64,000 nt of DNA, taken from the NCBI GenBank assembly GCA_015680685.1, contig MNCI01006920.1, positions 60,951 through 124,950 on the forward strand, in the 5' to 3' direction. Source of the DNA: Gnetum montanum. Lineage: Eukaryota > Streptophyta > Gnetopsida > Gnetales > Gnetaceae. Under the pieces are notes generated by a model. It saw only the letters and a list, made by a program, of their open reading frames with translations, was not told the origin of the DNA and ran no database searches. A program made the position numbers and the translations under genes. Shown one piece after another: positions 45,240 through 58,200 of the stretch. Within the stretch, counting starts at the first letter, position 1, and each line of letters starts with the position of its first letter.

Positions 45240-45920
45240 AAGCTATAATATATTCCTTATTATATTTACTTTTTAAAGTAAATAAGACTTTCATACCACT
45301 TGAAACTCTTTAAGGATACATTGATGACATTTGTAATTACAAGAACATTCTAGACAAAGATATTTGTAAAAGGAAATTATATCCACATGTTCATGTCTTA
45401 TAGTAAAAGTGTACACCCTATTATGTGATCCACAAATCATGGTTTTAATTTTTTGGATATTAACTTTTATTCCTAAATGTTAACAAAAGTCATCAAGAGT
45501 ATTAAGCATTTTTTTTTAGTTTTTTCATTCAATTTGAAATTAAATCAATACCTTCAACATAGAGGAAGAGTCTTATAAGAGTACTTCCAATTGTAATTAT
45601 ATGGAGTTACTATTTTTTGAATCCACTTTTCAAGCTCATTAATAAAAATTCTAAATGAAGTAGAATAAAGAGGACATCCTTGTTTAGCACTAAAATAATT
45701 ATGAGATAAAATTCTTTCTTGTCCATTTGTAAACTAAATGCATACCTCTTTGTAAATTTTTTAGATAGTAGATAATAGTGTATTGGTAACTTTAAAATTT
45801 AAAAGTACCTCCATAATTTACTTTAAATGATAAAATCATAAGCCTTAGAAAAAATCTATAAAGTGAATAAAATTTTTCTTATGTGATCATTTTGCTTTAG
45901 CAATAAGATATTTTAAAGTA
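45240..45920 (-). pseudogene. Second LINE RT fragment
   Basis: The minus strand reads AKQGCPLYSTSFRIFINELEKW (about 45690-45620), then MKKLKKMLNTLDDFC (about 45530-45490), HLGIKVNIQKIKTMICGSHN and ISFYKYLCLEC. This matches the LINE RT segment from the KQGCPLSP motif past the active site. The YADD box itself is not readable. It is on the opposite strand to the LINE at 41-44 kb, and its downstream end abuts the family A LTR. Confidence 0.75.
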
Positions 45921-45929
45921 ATGAGATGA

Positions 45930-46075
45930 TTTTTTGGGGATGGAAAGTTGGAAATCCTAAATAATTATAATATAGATATACCCTAAGATATATAACTCAA
46001 TATTTCCCACTAGAATCAAACCCATGACTTGGAGCTTTCAAAATAAGAGTCTTACAACTAGGATTATACCTCATT
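45930..46075 (-). mobile_element. tRNA-derived SINE head
   Basis: On the minus strand CCTAGTTGTAAGACTC resembles an A box. GGGTTTGATTCTAG, about 45 bases later, resembles a B box (GGTTCGANNCC), the internal pol III promoter spacing of tRNA-derived SINEs. The remainder is AT-rich. It is different in body from the 46385 copy. A degraded tRNA pseudogene is the alternative. Confidence 0.5.
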
Positions 46076-46384
46076 GTTGATGAGATGATTTATGGTAGAA
46101 TGTTGTTGCATAAATAATGCCTTTGAAATTATATGTATTTTATTTTCTTTAGCTTATCTTCCAAGCATAGATTCTAAACTAGTGCTAGGAAGCTAGGAAA
46201 AAATATCATTGATTACAATTAGTTTTTAATTATTTATATCTTTTTTTTTCTTTTTAAAAGAGCATTGGTTTGATTTTACTTGGTAGCATTGAGTCATAAA
46301 CTTCTATAAATCTTGGAGTGTGCCTATGTTTTAATTATTTCAGGTTCCAAAACCCCCTCTTTTTTAAAGAGAATAACTACTTTA

Positions 46385-46560
46385 TATATAGGGACCACCA
46401 CATTAAGTGATGGTAAGATGCTTATTTTTTTAAGTCATAAGACCTAGGTTCAAGCTTGGATGCAACCACACAAAGGTTAAGATTTTGCTCATCCACTAAC
46501 CCTCTTAGGACCTCGCTTTGGCAGGATGAGCATTGAGCCTCTGGGTAATGATATTTGTTT
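46385..46560 (+). mobile_element. SINE-like element copy 3, with A and B boxes
   Basis: TGATGGTAAGATGC (A-box-like) and AGGTTCAAGCTTGG (B-box-like) lie in the first 80 bases. The 3' part (CTAACCCTCTTAGGACCTCG, GGATGAGCATTGAGCCTCTG) is shared with the copies at 39250 and 41705. It ends just before the presumed LTR start at 46563. Confidence 0.65.
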
Positions 46561-46562
46561 TA

Positions 46563-47384
46563 TGATTGCTAATGAAGTATCATCAGTTAGCTGCATCAAT
46601 GGGCATGCATCGATGTAATGTCATATCATGTCTATATAAATGCATGTACCCACTACATTTATAACATGTTATGTCATTAGTGTACCCAAACTCTTGCAAT
46701 TTTCTTTCTTCAGAGTTAGAATATTTTTTGAGTACTCATGGTATGAACTTAAGCAATTGTATGGATCTTTATTTGAGCATCTTATATCTAAAAACATTAA
46801 TGTAACTGGCAATAAAGACAAGATTCTTGACACTCATTACAACACTTGGAATGGATTAATATTACTTACTTTCATTTTTTTATTAATGAAATTTTCATTA
46901 TTTCCTTAATTAATTAATACTTGTAATAATGAATACATAAGTACGATCACTTAGAGCATACCATTTAATGCTTGGTAATCCCAATAGTGGTCATTTGGTA
47001 CACCTAGTAACATTCACTTAGTAGCCAAGTAGCATTGAAATGAGTTTAGGATGTGTATTGCAACTGGGCCCAAATACTTATGTTAGGCTAGTTAGTATTA
47101 GAATCATTAGATAGCTAGATTAGTTAATTATCAACCATTTACCTTTTCATAAATGCTTAGGATAAAAATATAAATATAAATAAATATCATATGCCTTAGT
47201 TCACACTTAACCATACATAAGAGTGTACAAAAGTGAGAGCTAAGAAGATAACGATCACATTTTCCTAAGTCACCATCGTTGTCTATAGGCACACTTAGGA
47301 GCTAAGTCCATAGTATTCAATCAAATTGCTAGTGCATGCTTGTGATTCATATGGTTGAACGTAGGAACTACTCACTATTTATCA
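46563..47384 (+). mobile_element. 5' LTR of the second family A element
   Basis: It ends CACTATTTATCA at 47384. Internal matches to the solo LTR at 30501 include CCAAACTCTTGCAATTTT and GTAATCCCA. A TATATAAAT box lies at about 46633. The start at TGATTGC (46563) is inferred by comparison. The bases after 47384 (TTAGTGCTATTGATAAGAA) fit a heavily mutated PBS. Confidence 0.75.
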
Positions 47385-47689
47385 TTAGTGCTATTGATAA
47401 GAACTTAGTTTAGGTGAGTGTTCTAAGTAGAAAAGATAGTGATATAATACAAAGATGTTGTAAAGATCATTTAGATATAAATCATTAAGGAAATAAGAGT
47501 AAGCATACTATTATTTAGTAAACGCTAACATGGCTTCTTCTCCCAGGGAAGAATGTCCATCATTCATAGGAAAAACCAATCAAAGATAAGAGGTCCAGAA
47601 AACATTCCAATAACTTTGTATTATTTACACTCATTTAGATCCTTACACTTCAAATTTCACCTTCATCATACATCAAGACAAGCAACTAT

Positions 47690-49260
47690 GATGGAGGGAT
47701 ATGGAAGACAACATTGTGTTTCCTCCTAGTCAATCTATTCCTGCAATGTTGATGGACAATCTGATCAAATTAGGAATCTTTGGACTTAACACAAAGTATG
47801 AGGTCCAAGACCATATCTATCAACATTATCATGCCACCAATGCTTAATAAAAGAAGGATCTTTAGATGAAAGCATGATATAAGGCTTTAAAAGGCAAGAG
47901 GGTGCCAACCTACTTATTCTTGTAGTAGCATAAAGAAGGTGAGGACTTCTTTTCAGGCCAATCCCAATACATAGACTCTCCTCCTTTCTCTGATTAAGAG
48001 ACCTTTTACCCAAAGGTTACAATTAACTATGGACAACCTAGGTAAGGAAAAGAATGGTTATGAAGAGCAAGGGACCTCAAAAGATAACAACCACATCCAT
48101 TCATCCAGAGGCAAGGTTAATGACAAGCATAGAGAGAAAGAGAAATGGAATGAATGGGGTAGGGATTGAAGAAGGGAGTCTAGCAGATATTGTTCTATTG
48201 CTAATTCTCCTTATTCCTCATCCTCATCATCATCCTCATTGTCTCCCTTCTCCAAATTTAACAAGAGGAGTAGACACTAGGATAGAAGAAAGAGTAGCTG
48301 AGATTGTGATAGAGATGAATGGTAGGATAGGAATGATCACAAATCCCATGGGATGATTGAGAATAGAGGCAAGGATAGTAATAAAGGGATGACCATCATC
48401 TAGAAAGAAGACATAGCAAGAGTCATCATAGGCATCATGGTTATGATAGGGGCCACCGAAATTATTATGGCTATGATGAGCTTTTGCTGGCTACCAAAAA
48501 TATGTTAAATATTTCAAAGGTAGTTAGAATCCCAACTAGGAAATTAAAAGATAGTTGTAAGAGGCTAGATATGAACAATATTCCCATATTTGAGGGGGAT
48601 ATAACTTAGATTCACATAACCATCTGCAAGCCTTTCATGATGCTTGTGCCTTGTAGAACATTGAAAAAAAATGAAAAATAAAATAAAATTATTACTTAGG
48701 ACACTCATTAAGGAAGATGAAATATAGTACTAGTCCTTAGAACTAGAATCTATTTGCTGATAGAGTAGGATGCTAGAGCTGTTCAATCATAAGTATCAAA
48801 CCTACTCCAAAGTGTTCAACTTGTGGAGACAAATTCAAGGATGGAAATAAGGCAATCATGAGTTCTTGGATGTAGCCTTGGGAAGGTACTATTCTCTTTT
48901 TCATCAATGCTTAGGCCATAGATACTCCAGAAGGGACCAACTATGCCATATCATAGATGGGCTTAGGAATGAAACAAGAAAAAATCTTAGGATCTATGCC
49001 CAAGGAAAACTTTCTAAGCTAAGGATCCATTGGATCCAAAGGTTAATTGATTAAGTGGCCAAAGAAGAAGGTGAGCTTAATAAATGTGAAAGTACAGAAG
49101 ATTATAATGAGATATCCTTCATTAGCAAAAGGGAGGTGTGTTTCTATGCTAATGAGGAGGAGTCATCACTTGATGAAGTCGTGTAGAGAAAAACCTTGCC
49201 AATCCAAAAATCCATTATTGAAATATTTGATAAGGTAGCTAAGATATGCAAAGTTCAAAA
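47690..49260 (+). pseudogene. Gag region of the second family A element
   Basis: Matches the first element's gag: FPPSQSIPAMLMDNL against LPPNRSVPSMLLHAL (47720-47770), then the Ser-rich stretch (48200-48250) and the capsid core GGYNLDSHNHLQAFHDACAL (about 48595-48655). The helical block lies at 48866-49054. It is broken by many stops and frameshifts. Confidence 0.7.
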
Positions 49261-50214
49261 TAGCTCTAAATATTACATAGGAATGAAGAGACCAAGGGGT
49301 TAGTGGTCAATAAAGAAGGAACAAGAAGGATGTAGAATATAGATATCACAAAAATAAGGTAAAGTTGTAGTAGTAGAGAATGTTGCAGATTCTAAAATAG
49401 GTGATGATGGGTATGACATTTTCCAATATGAACATCCTAAGGGATGTTGTCCAATGCTATCACACCTACAAGAATCTAGGGTATATGATTTAAATGATGG
49501 ATTGGAAAAATGGCAAGCACTTAGGAAATTTTCTTATCCACAAGAAAACTACATGTAGTGGTTCCACCAACAAACATATTATTCTAGTGGAGCATCTCCT
49601 CAACCTCAAGAGTAGTATCAGTAGTGGAAAAACCCATAGTCATGGGGGATGCCACCACCATAGCAATAATATCCTTATCAATAATATGATCCCTCTAGCT
49701 ACTATGTCCAATAGCCTATATTTCCACATGACTCCTCTAGTAACACTTCCTTCCTATATTACTAGTATCCTTGATAATTCTATAAAGCACCTTCTTCAAG
49801 GGGGAAGTCTCTTGTTTCCTTCTATCCACACCCCCCAACACTCATCAAATCCTACACCACAACCAACAAGACCTTTGCCACATACTCCATCTATGTAGGG
49901 TGAAATTTCCATGCAATCACAATAAAGAAACTCCATGAGGGTAGTGAATCTATAGCTAGATATCCATCTAAGTGATCCTAAGCCCAAGCCTCATAAGAGG
50001 TCATTCCTTAGAACTAGCAACTCCACGAAGCCCTCACAAAAACCTACGGCTACCAACCCTACTGATTCTACCTCTAAAATTCCTATAAGTCACCTTCAAA
50101 CCAAAAAATATCCCCAGATTCATACTATCATATTAACCCATGTGCTCACAAATTGGATTCAGGTTGGCCACCTTCCTAGGAAAAGATCTGATCCTAAGAG
50201 TCTCCTTATCTAAT

Positions 50215-50600
50215 TACAGATCATAGGAAATAAACCATGCAAGGCTCATCTGGATGCAGGTTCTAGATTCAACTTAATTTTCCAAGAAATATATAAGGCT
50301 TGGAACCTTCCTCATTTGAAAAAGAGCAACATCAAATTGGAGCTAGTAGATCAATCCATCATTGTTGAATTGGGGCTAGTGGAGGACACTATGAGAACCA
50401 TTTATGGATGGTCCTATCTTGCTAATTTTTTGATAATTCATGTGGAGAATTGCAAGGTGGACTTTCCTATGATTTGGAAAAGGACATGGCTAAGTACAAT
50501 TGATGCTAGAATGGGGATTCAAGACCTTTCCTTGGAAATTTCCAAGAAAAATGAATTTGGAAAAGTGGAGAAGAAGAGAGTTCCATGCATCACATATAGT
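50215..50600 (+). pseudogene. Retropepsin domain of the second family A element
   Basis: AHLDAGSRFNLIFQEIYKAW carries the catalytic D-A-G-S core (about 50251). LVDQSIIVELGLVEDTMRTI and YLANFLIIHVEN follow. The local frame (50316-50633) is open and gives the uninterrupted reference for the first element's split protease/linker. Confidence 0.8.
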
Positions 50601-51109
50601 GATACATGGTGCCATTGTGTGCAAAAATTCTAGATCATTAAAGACACATCACTTCAAGCATGCAATCAGTGTGCAAAAATAGTAGTGATTCAAGGGTGCA
50701 TGTATGCAGCAACCATGAAACAAGCAGGTGTCCCATGGCTAATAATAGATGATGAAACTAAGTCAACAATGGGCATGGAGCCAACTAAGAGCCTTACCAA
50801 TACTTACATTGAAAGCATGGACAAAATGGAATAACTCCATCACCAACTCTCTAATTCACAAATTGAAATGGATTGGGGAGAGTTAGGGATCCTTGATAAC
50901 TTCAAGCAAAAATCCCTTGAATTAAAGGCTCTACTGGTAGGCATGGAATATGCATTTCTCAATAATGGAAAGTTGGTGATCATCAATATCATACTTTCCC
51001 CTGAATGGAAATATAAATTATTGATAATGGTAAACAAATGATCAACAATATTTGCTTACTTATATCATGAGCTTACAAGAATAGGTCCTTGAATATGCTA
51101 GCACTGTAT

Positions 51110-52410
51110 CTACATAGACTCCTTCATAAAGCCAAAGAGGCAACCACAACACCAATTGAACCCCAAGCTCAAATAGATTATCAAGGAGGATATTAAATAA
51201 CTTCTAAAAGCTAGGTTCATCTACTTGATTACAAGTAGAAAATGGGTTAGCCCACTCATTATCATTCTAAAGAAAGAAGAAAAATGAAGAGTTTGTATAA
51301 ACTTTTGGCTATTGAACATGGTGAAATATAAGGACCATTTTTCATTACCATTTGTGTACCAGGTGTTGGACACCATAGTAGGGCATTGCTATTATAGCTT
51401 TCTAGATGGTTATAATGGAAATAACCAAATCCAAATAGCATTAGAGGACTAGGGCAAGACTATATTCACAAGTCCTTTGGGGACTTTTGCATATAGAAAG
51501 ATGTCCTTTGGCCTATGTAATGTCCTTGCTATATTCCAATGATTAGACCTTAGAATCTTTCAATAATAAATTGGTAGTGGGGTAGAATTATTCATGGATG
51601 ACTTCTCTACCTATTGAGCTACCTTTGAGCAGGCATTGGACCACCTTGAACAAGTTCTTTAAAGATGTGTGGAGACTAACTTGAGGTTCAACTGGGAAAA
51701 GAGCCACTTGATGGTCCAAGAGGGCATTGTCTTGGGGAATATAATTTCCAATAAAGGGATTGAGACAAGCATAGAAAATGTATGAGTTATCTAAGGAATA
51801 ACTAGACAACCAAAAGCGATGAAAGATGTAAGTTCATTCCTTGGCTACATAGATTATTACATGTGTTTCATCAAGAACTTCTTAAAAATCCCTAAACCAT
51901 TGGTGGAACTCACAAAGAAAGATGTACCATTCACCTAGACTAGGGAATGCAATAGCACATTCCAACAGTTAAAATAGAAACTCATTGAAGCTGTAATTCT
52001 ATGGGTACCTGATTGGTCCATGTCATTCCACTTCATAACCTATGCATTTAAGTATGATTTGGGGGTCATGCTTACACAATTAGATGATCAAAAACATCCT
52101 TACTACATCCATTATGCAAGAAGAAGCATTGTGGATGCACAATTAAACTAAATCACCATTGAAAATGAGATCATGGCAATGGTGTATGCTTTAGAAAAAT
52201 TCAAGTATTATGTGCTTGGATACCAAGTTTTTGTGCACACTGACTACACTACTATAAACTTCCGTATGAATAAACTAATAGTGATTCCCTATGTTATACA
52301 GTGGTTGGTGATTCTTTAGGAGTTTGATCTTATGATGATAGATAGAAAGGGAACCGAGAATGTGGTTGTTGAGCACTTATCTCAATTAAGATGGGATAAC
52401 AAAGAGGATG
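51110..52410 (+). pseudogene. RT and RNase H of the second family A element
   Basis: RT words LLKARFIYLI, KDHFSLPFVYQVLDTI and SFGLCNVLAIFQ are spread over broken frames. The catalytic box FMDD is intact (51591-51602), with an in-frame TGA shortly after. RNase H carries the ITIENEIMAMVYALEKFKYYV block (about 52150-52210) and MMIDRKGTENVVVEHLSQLR (52332-52391). Confidence 0.8.
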
Positions 52411-52689
52411 AAGGATCATTATCTGATCCATTTCTAAATAAAATCCTCTTTGCTGATGTTGTTAAAGTTGGAAATCCCAAAGTTCTCAACAAGTATGATC
52501 GCATCCTCTCCTACCTACTCACTCAGGAAATGCCACATGAATGGAAAAGCGAGAAGAAATAGTTTTTTTCTGCCAAGGCAAACATTACATGGAAATCAAA
52601 GGCAACCTATACAATAGTTGTGCTAATGGCTTAGTATGATGGTACCTACTTGATGTAGATCAAGTTTGAGTCCTCTAGGATGCTCATGA

Positions 52690-53720
52690 AGGCCCTTGTG
52701 GCGGCCATTATGCTAGGAGGAGAATAGCCATTAAGATCCTCATGCTAGGGTACTACTAGTCAATGATCTTTAAGGATGCCCATCACTTCTTCTATTTGTG
52801 TGATAGATGCCAAAGAGATGGAGGGATGACTACATGAATGGAAGGGCTCCAATAGTGGATTCAACCATTGAATCCTTTCAACCATTAGTGTATTAACTTT
52901 ATGGGGCTCATTAATCCTATATCTAATGGAAAGGTATATATAATCATTGTTTTTGACTACTATATGAAGTGGGATAAAGTTGCTACCATCACCAACTATT
53001 CATCCTCTATGGTAGCATAGTTTGTAAAACAAAATATGGTAAATAGGTTTGTTGTGCCAAGGGCACAAATTTTTAATAATGGAACACACTTTACAGGTGT
53101 TAGGTTTTGAAAACTTATGCAATGCTTAGGGGTTAAACATAAACTCACAACTCCATAATACTCCCAAGCCAACATTCAAGCTAAGGTTACTAATGGGGAA
53201 ATAACAAAGATACTAACATGCATAGTTAGTAAATATAGGAAGGACAAGAGCACCAAACTTAATGATGCTCTTTGGGCTTGCTGATCAACATGGAAACTTC
53301 CTATTAGTTATTCCCCTATGAGTTAGTGTGCAGAAAACTTGCAACTCTTCCTATCCAAGAAGAGCTTCATACACTTTCAATGGCCAATGGCCTTGACCTT
53401 GATTTAAGTTTGGCCCAAGGAGAAAGATTAATAATCCTAAACATGCTAGATAAAAATTGATTAGTAACCCTGTCCTTGAATGAAATGCACAAGGCACAAT
53501 AAACAATGACATGGACTTAAAATAAGGAAAGTTAAATTTCAACTAGAAGATAAGGTTCTATATTGGAACCTCATGCACATACCTCAATGTAAGAAATTCC
53601 AAATTCTATGGAAAGGACCTTATATTATTCATGCAACCTTTCCTTCAAGGGCCATGTTAATTTACCACCCTACCAACCTTGAAAAATGATTTTTGGTCAA
53701 CACATAATAAGTTAAATCAT
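52690..53720 (+). pseudogene. Integrase of the second family A element
   Basis: Recognisable pieces are MGLINPISNGKVYIIIVFDYY-like wording at 52900-52960, then FVKQNMVNRFVVPRAQIFNNGTHFTG (about 53020-53098, second catalytic Asp changed to Asn in FNNGTH). The C-terminal block KFQILWKGPYIIHATFPSRA lies at about 53595-53655. Frames are broken throughout. Confidence 0.75.
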
Positions 53721-53845
53721 TCCTAGAATCAATAATAACCAATGGAAACAACACCTTAATTGATGACCAAGCTCATTCTATTTTTTGGATCTCATCCTTC
53801 CAACTCATTCATTGGGGATTTTACCATCCATGCTAAAATCTTGTA

Positions 53846-54780
53846 ATGGCTCCTCAATTTTTTAAATTTTTTGTTTTACATTATTCTTTATATGTTTTCC
53901 ATTTTCTTAAGTGTTTTACAATTTGTTTTATATATTTTTCTCTTCATTTAAATTTCTTACATGTGTTTTCTTCTTTATTTCCATTAGGAATTTGGTGCTT
54001 GATACAACTACTACTTGCTGGAAGTTCAATTGAATTATATTGGATAAGTTGATTGCTTAATGACTAGATTTCAACTTTGAATTATGACATTGATTAATAG
54101 AAATTTTATTTTTTTATGGTATTAGCCAATGAAATCATGCCATCCATCCATTCCACTCAACTCCATGGTGTTCTTTTGTCTTGGAATCATAAGTTTCTTT
54201 CTTAATAACAACTTATAAAGAATTTGTAACCTTGGTACTTAACAGACTTGGAATGAATCAAGTGGACTTGATAGGGACATTGCTTCAAGGAGACTTTTCC
54301 CCTTTTGTACCTACCTACCTTGTGGCATTTTATGGGTATTCTTATTGATTCCTCACCAATTCTAATGTGGACCATTAACAAGAAGTATGTCTTTGTATGG
54401 TGTGGTTTCCATGAATAGAAAACATGGAAAATCATAGCACAACCCTTAGACAAAATAATGGGCTATAAGCAATGATTATAGGATTGGAAAGACATGTTAC
54501 CCATGCCTGAAGGGACCCCTCTAACTAAGGCCCTTCCTAACTTCCTACTTCTCTTTTCTTCTCTATTTGGAATGGTGGGTGATCTTTGGGAGTGTTCATG
54601 AACTTTGGGGGATCAAATGATCTAAATGTGTACATGTAATTTCACTAGAAGTGGATGGACTTGGTTTCAAATAAGGATGGAACAATATCAAGTTACATTA
54701 ATCACATGATTCACAAGGACTTTATGTGACTAGGATGCAAGACTCCATTACCACACACACACTTTCTCTCATCATTCACA
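53846..54780 (+). pseudogene. Post-integrase region of the second family A element
   Basis: A 68-codon Phe/Leu-rich frame (53846-54052; VFHFLKCFTICFIYFSLHLN) looks membrane-spanning. It sits right after integrase, as in the first element. 54470-54780 aligns, in broken frames, with the first element's 153-codon frame (PCLKVPSN.., WNGG.., HIIHNG.. against MIHKD..). The function is unknown. Confidence 0.5.
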
Positions 54781-54980
54781 CTCTAGCGATCCACCACCTC
54801 ACTACCTCCTATCATGGTTAATCAATATGTCTATCTTGGTATGTCATAATTCTTTGATGATTTCTTGTGTGGATTTGATTTTTAATGATCCATGATCATT
54901 AATCATCCTTAGGGCCTACAGACTTCTAGGTGTGAGGGCATGCAAGTGCATTAAGAACATAAGCCATACTCCCTGATCTA

Positions 54981-55916
54981 GTTTGATAAACTTTCTATTC
55001 CTTAGCTATTTTGCATTCAATTCCATTATTCTCTGCAAGAAACATCTAATTTTGCACTCCTTAGTAGTCTAATTTTCTCCAAATCTCCTTTCCTAAACAA
55101 ATTTCAAGCCCTCTTCCATGATTTGTTATCATTCTAGGCTTTTCCAGCTTTCTTTGGGCTTCAATTTCATCATCAAACTCTTCCCCAACACTGAATTTTT
55201 ATTTGCGAAAAAGTGTCTCAAATGGCTACATTGATGCATCCTTGTCAATGCAGCCTAATGCATTAAGGAATCCTCCTCAACACATCCCCATTGATGCAAT
55301 GTGAAAAAACTATAAATAGCATCAACACTTTGCTAGATTTTTTACATTTTCTTCATAATATGATGGGAGATTTTGCAATTTTCAAAGCTCAAAGACCTTC
55401 CAAATTTCTTATCTAATTCACCATAGTTATTGACTCTCTTGCTACTAAAGGTAAGCTTTACATCATGGCAACCACAAACCTTTAGCTTATGATGCAAAAT
55501 TTTTCTAACTCCCTAAGGGTTAAGTATTAAAATTCCTATCTACACCAAGTTAAACCTCACAAAAAAAAATTTGGTAGCTAATGAATAAAATAATAATAAT
55601 ATAATTAATCTACCATGATTACAAACAAACCTAAGTGTAACTTAACCAAATGAGAGAGGTATCAAAAAAACTAAGAGTTATTCCTTAATTGCTAATACTT
55701 GGTTACTTTTATGATCATAGATGAAACCAAAGAGGGGAGCACCCATAGGAGGACCATCATGATTAAAGAAGAAGAAACCATGAGGGGGAAGGAGCTAGTA
55801 GCAACCACAATAGCCCCAAGAATAGGAGGTCATAGCAACTCACATGATGGAACCTCCTCAGGAGCATCCTGAAGTAGAATCTATTCAATAGATTCCCATA
55901 GCTAAAACTAACCAAT
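54981..55916. other. Interval with LTR-like traits but no firm call
   Basis: A TATA-type ACTATAAATAGC lies at about 55308, followed by T-rich sequence, which could belong to an LTR or a host promoter. No coding domain is recognised. A short frame at 55720-55800 is Lys/Arg-rich. Confidence 0.3.
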
Positions 55917-58200
55917 CTAAGCAAGATGAGGTGTTAAGGCCAAGGCCCAATTTGTTCCATTTTTTAGAACTTGGACTTTTCTAAGTGAATATACTCCTAT
56001 TCCAATATCCCTGGTCTTAATGCTTTTTTTCTTTCCATCAAAAGTATTGTTCTTAATCATCAAGGGTTCCCTATATATGTATATTTGATTAGGCTCTCCC
56101 AGCCATGGTAGCCACATGTATGAATAATATATTGATATATATCTAGAAAAATGTTTACTCAAACTCTAAGTTAGAAAATGTGTATATGAATTTGTAATAT
56201 CAACTAGTTGGATGGTTATTCTACTCTTAACATAAGGTTTTGAAGTAATTTGAAGTAAAGCATTTGGTATTTGTCTCACAATTTTTACTCTACTCTTATC
56301 TACTTGAATAATTTTCTTATTGGACTATTTTGGTGATAATCCTAATTGTTTATAGATAGATAATGGTCTTATAGTTGATTTTACTTCTAAATCAAATAAA
56401 TAATTATGCAAATATTTTCCATTCAATTTTATTATTAGAAGAAAAGGACAAGCTTCTTTTTATAGAGTATAGGAATAGTTAGGTTTTGCTATTTTATCTT
56501 GGTTACAAACATGACTTAGTTTAGATTCTTCAACATTCTTCTTGGCTTTAACTAGTTCTAAAACATTCCCTTGGTAACATCCCATTTGTAGTAACTAGTA
56601 TATTCTAACATTTGGTTTGACATGTTTTAGATCTCTTAAGTCATATTTTCTATCACCATAAAAGCTTGACTTCCTAAATCATTTGTTAGATGGATGATTT
56701 TGGGGATTTTGATCAATATGTATAAGTTTCTCTTTTTTTTATTTAGCTTGCAAGCTTTTCTTTTAGTAGTATAATTAAGGGAAACATTTGGGGGCTTGTA
56801 AGTAGTTAATTTTTCTTTTGACCTTAAGCTATATTTTCATCCATCATTATTATTTCATTCCTCATATAAAGATAAATCTTCTTTTGAACTTTCTAAGGAG
56901 GAAATGTTGCTTGATTCACTTTTATGAGATTTGCTAATATAATAAATACCAAATGAGTAACCATTAGATTCAATGTTAAGAGAATTTGAGATAGTTGCAT
57001 TATTATCATCTTTAGAATCTATTAATTTGGTATATTAATGTTTGTGTTTCCTATGCTTCTTTTCCTCTTTAATTCTAACTTTAGCCAATGATTGTTCTAA
57101 CTTGACTATTTTGTTAGATAATTCCTTCATTAGCTTCCCTTTTTTAGAATCTTCATTTTGTTGCTCTTGGTTTTTATTAATAGTAGAGGGTAATGCTTTA
57201 AACTAAGCTATATGTTTCATGGAAACTAACACTTTTTTTCTCACCTTTTGATGCTTGGATGTTGTCTTCATTAGTTAAGTTTAATTATTTTTCTAACTAT
57301 AAAACCTCATTAAAGAAATCATTTAAATTCATCAAATTTGGAGTTCTTCTTAGCCAAATTGAAATATTTGCATTGATAGCATTTAAATATGTCTATTTAA
57401 GCACTTCATTTGATGGTCTATATTACCTTTGAAACAATTCACAAATCCATTGGAATTTAATGTTAAATTCCATAACTGGTTCTTTAACCCTTTCTTAACT
57501 TGAACTAACCTACAATACAACTATTTTTGATTAATTTAATTACCAAATTAAGCTAAGAATAGATTTTTCATGTCATCACAACTAGTGAAACTATTATTTG
57601 TTAAGTCAGAATACCAAAATGAATCCATGTCTCTTAAGTATGCTAGAAATAGCTACAAGCATGATCTTGATATTAGATGTTTGAATGTGCTAAATATAAT
57701 TCAAAGAAATGTATATATTCTTTAGCTAAATATGCTTTTCTAGGGATATAAAACTTAGGTAAATATTTGTAAATTGACTTAGGGATAATTTGGGAATCTA
57801 AATGATGTAGCTCCTTGCCAAGGGTTCATTGATGGTAGATTTAATATTTTGAAACTCCTTCTAGTTGTTAAACCCTTATAATATATTTTTCTTATCATAA
57901 AGATTGGTATGCTAGATAAAAGAGGTGACTTTCTAGATCTTCTAGTTTTTATTCACTACTTATCCTTGATTCAAAAACCTTTTCGTCCTCTTCCTCTAAT
58001 AAACAAATAGTCTTATACTTAGATTTTTTTGTAGGACTTCCAAATTCTTTAGGTTTATTAAGTTTTTCATTCATGGATTGAGTAGTAGCTAAATGTGCAC
58101 TCCTTCTAACATAAAAAGATGGTGGTGGTAATTTATAACTACCACTGTTTCTTAATTACAATCCTAGTGATAAGATGCAATTGGTAGGAAAATGTTTTAC
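55917..58200 (-). pseudogene. Gag-protease remnant of another gypsy element
   Basis: On the minus strand, gag-like wording (LNSNGFVNCFKGNIDHQMKC, about 57480-57400) is followed by Lys-rich linker sequence. A protease-like part comes next (FDLEVKSTIRPLSIYKQLGL, about 56390-56330), in the family's DLGASVN..PLSVYKQLGL context. YMWLPWLGEPNQI lies at about 56120. The DLGAS core is altered. No RT follows at lower coordinates before 55.9 kb. An endogenous pararetroviral origin is not excluded, but no RT or movement-protein motif supports it. Confidence 0.5.

Larger units (their letters stand above)
46563..54980 (+). mobile_element. Second family A gypsy element, 3' LTR not found
   Basis: A plus-strand relative of the 16-28 kb element, colinear with it from 5' LTR through gag, protease, RT, RNase H, integrase and the post-integrase region. 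Homology can still be followed to about 54980 (GCCTACAGACT against GCCTACGGACT). No 3' LTR is recognisable after that, so the element is truncated or its LTR is too decayed. It is older than the first copy: almost every domain carries several stops, and CG dinucleotides are nearly absent. Unlike the first copy it has no insertion in pol, which made it possible to map the nested LTR. Confidence 0.85.

Noticed and set aside
45930-46075. Functional tRNA gene
   Set aside because: The boxes are present but acceptor and anticodon stems do not pair; a SINE head or tRNA relic is more likely.
48054-48356. 100-codon frame with a hydrophobic, His-rich middle
   Set aside because: A neighbouring frame of the same bases matches the Ser/Arg-rich gag stretch of the first element, so this frame is a shadow.
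55917-58200. Endogenous pararetrovirus
   Set aside because: No RT/RNase H or movement-protein motif is visible; gag and protease words fit gypsy equally well or better.
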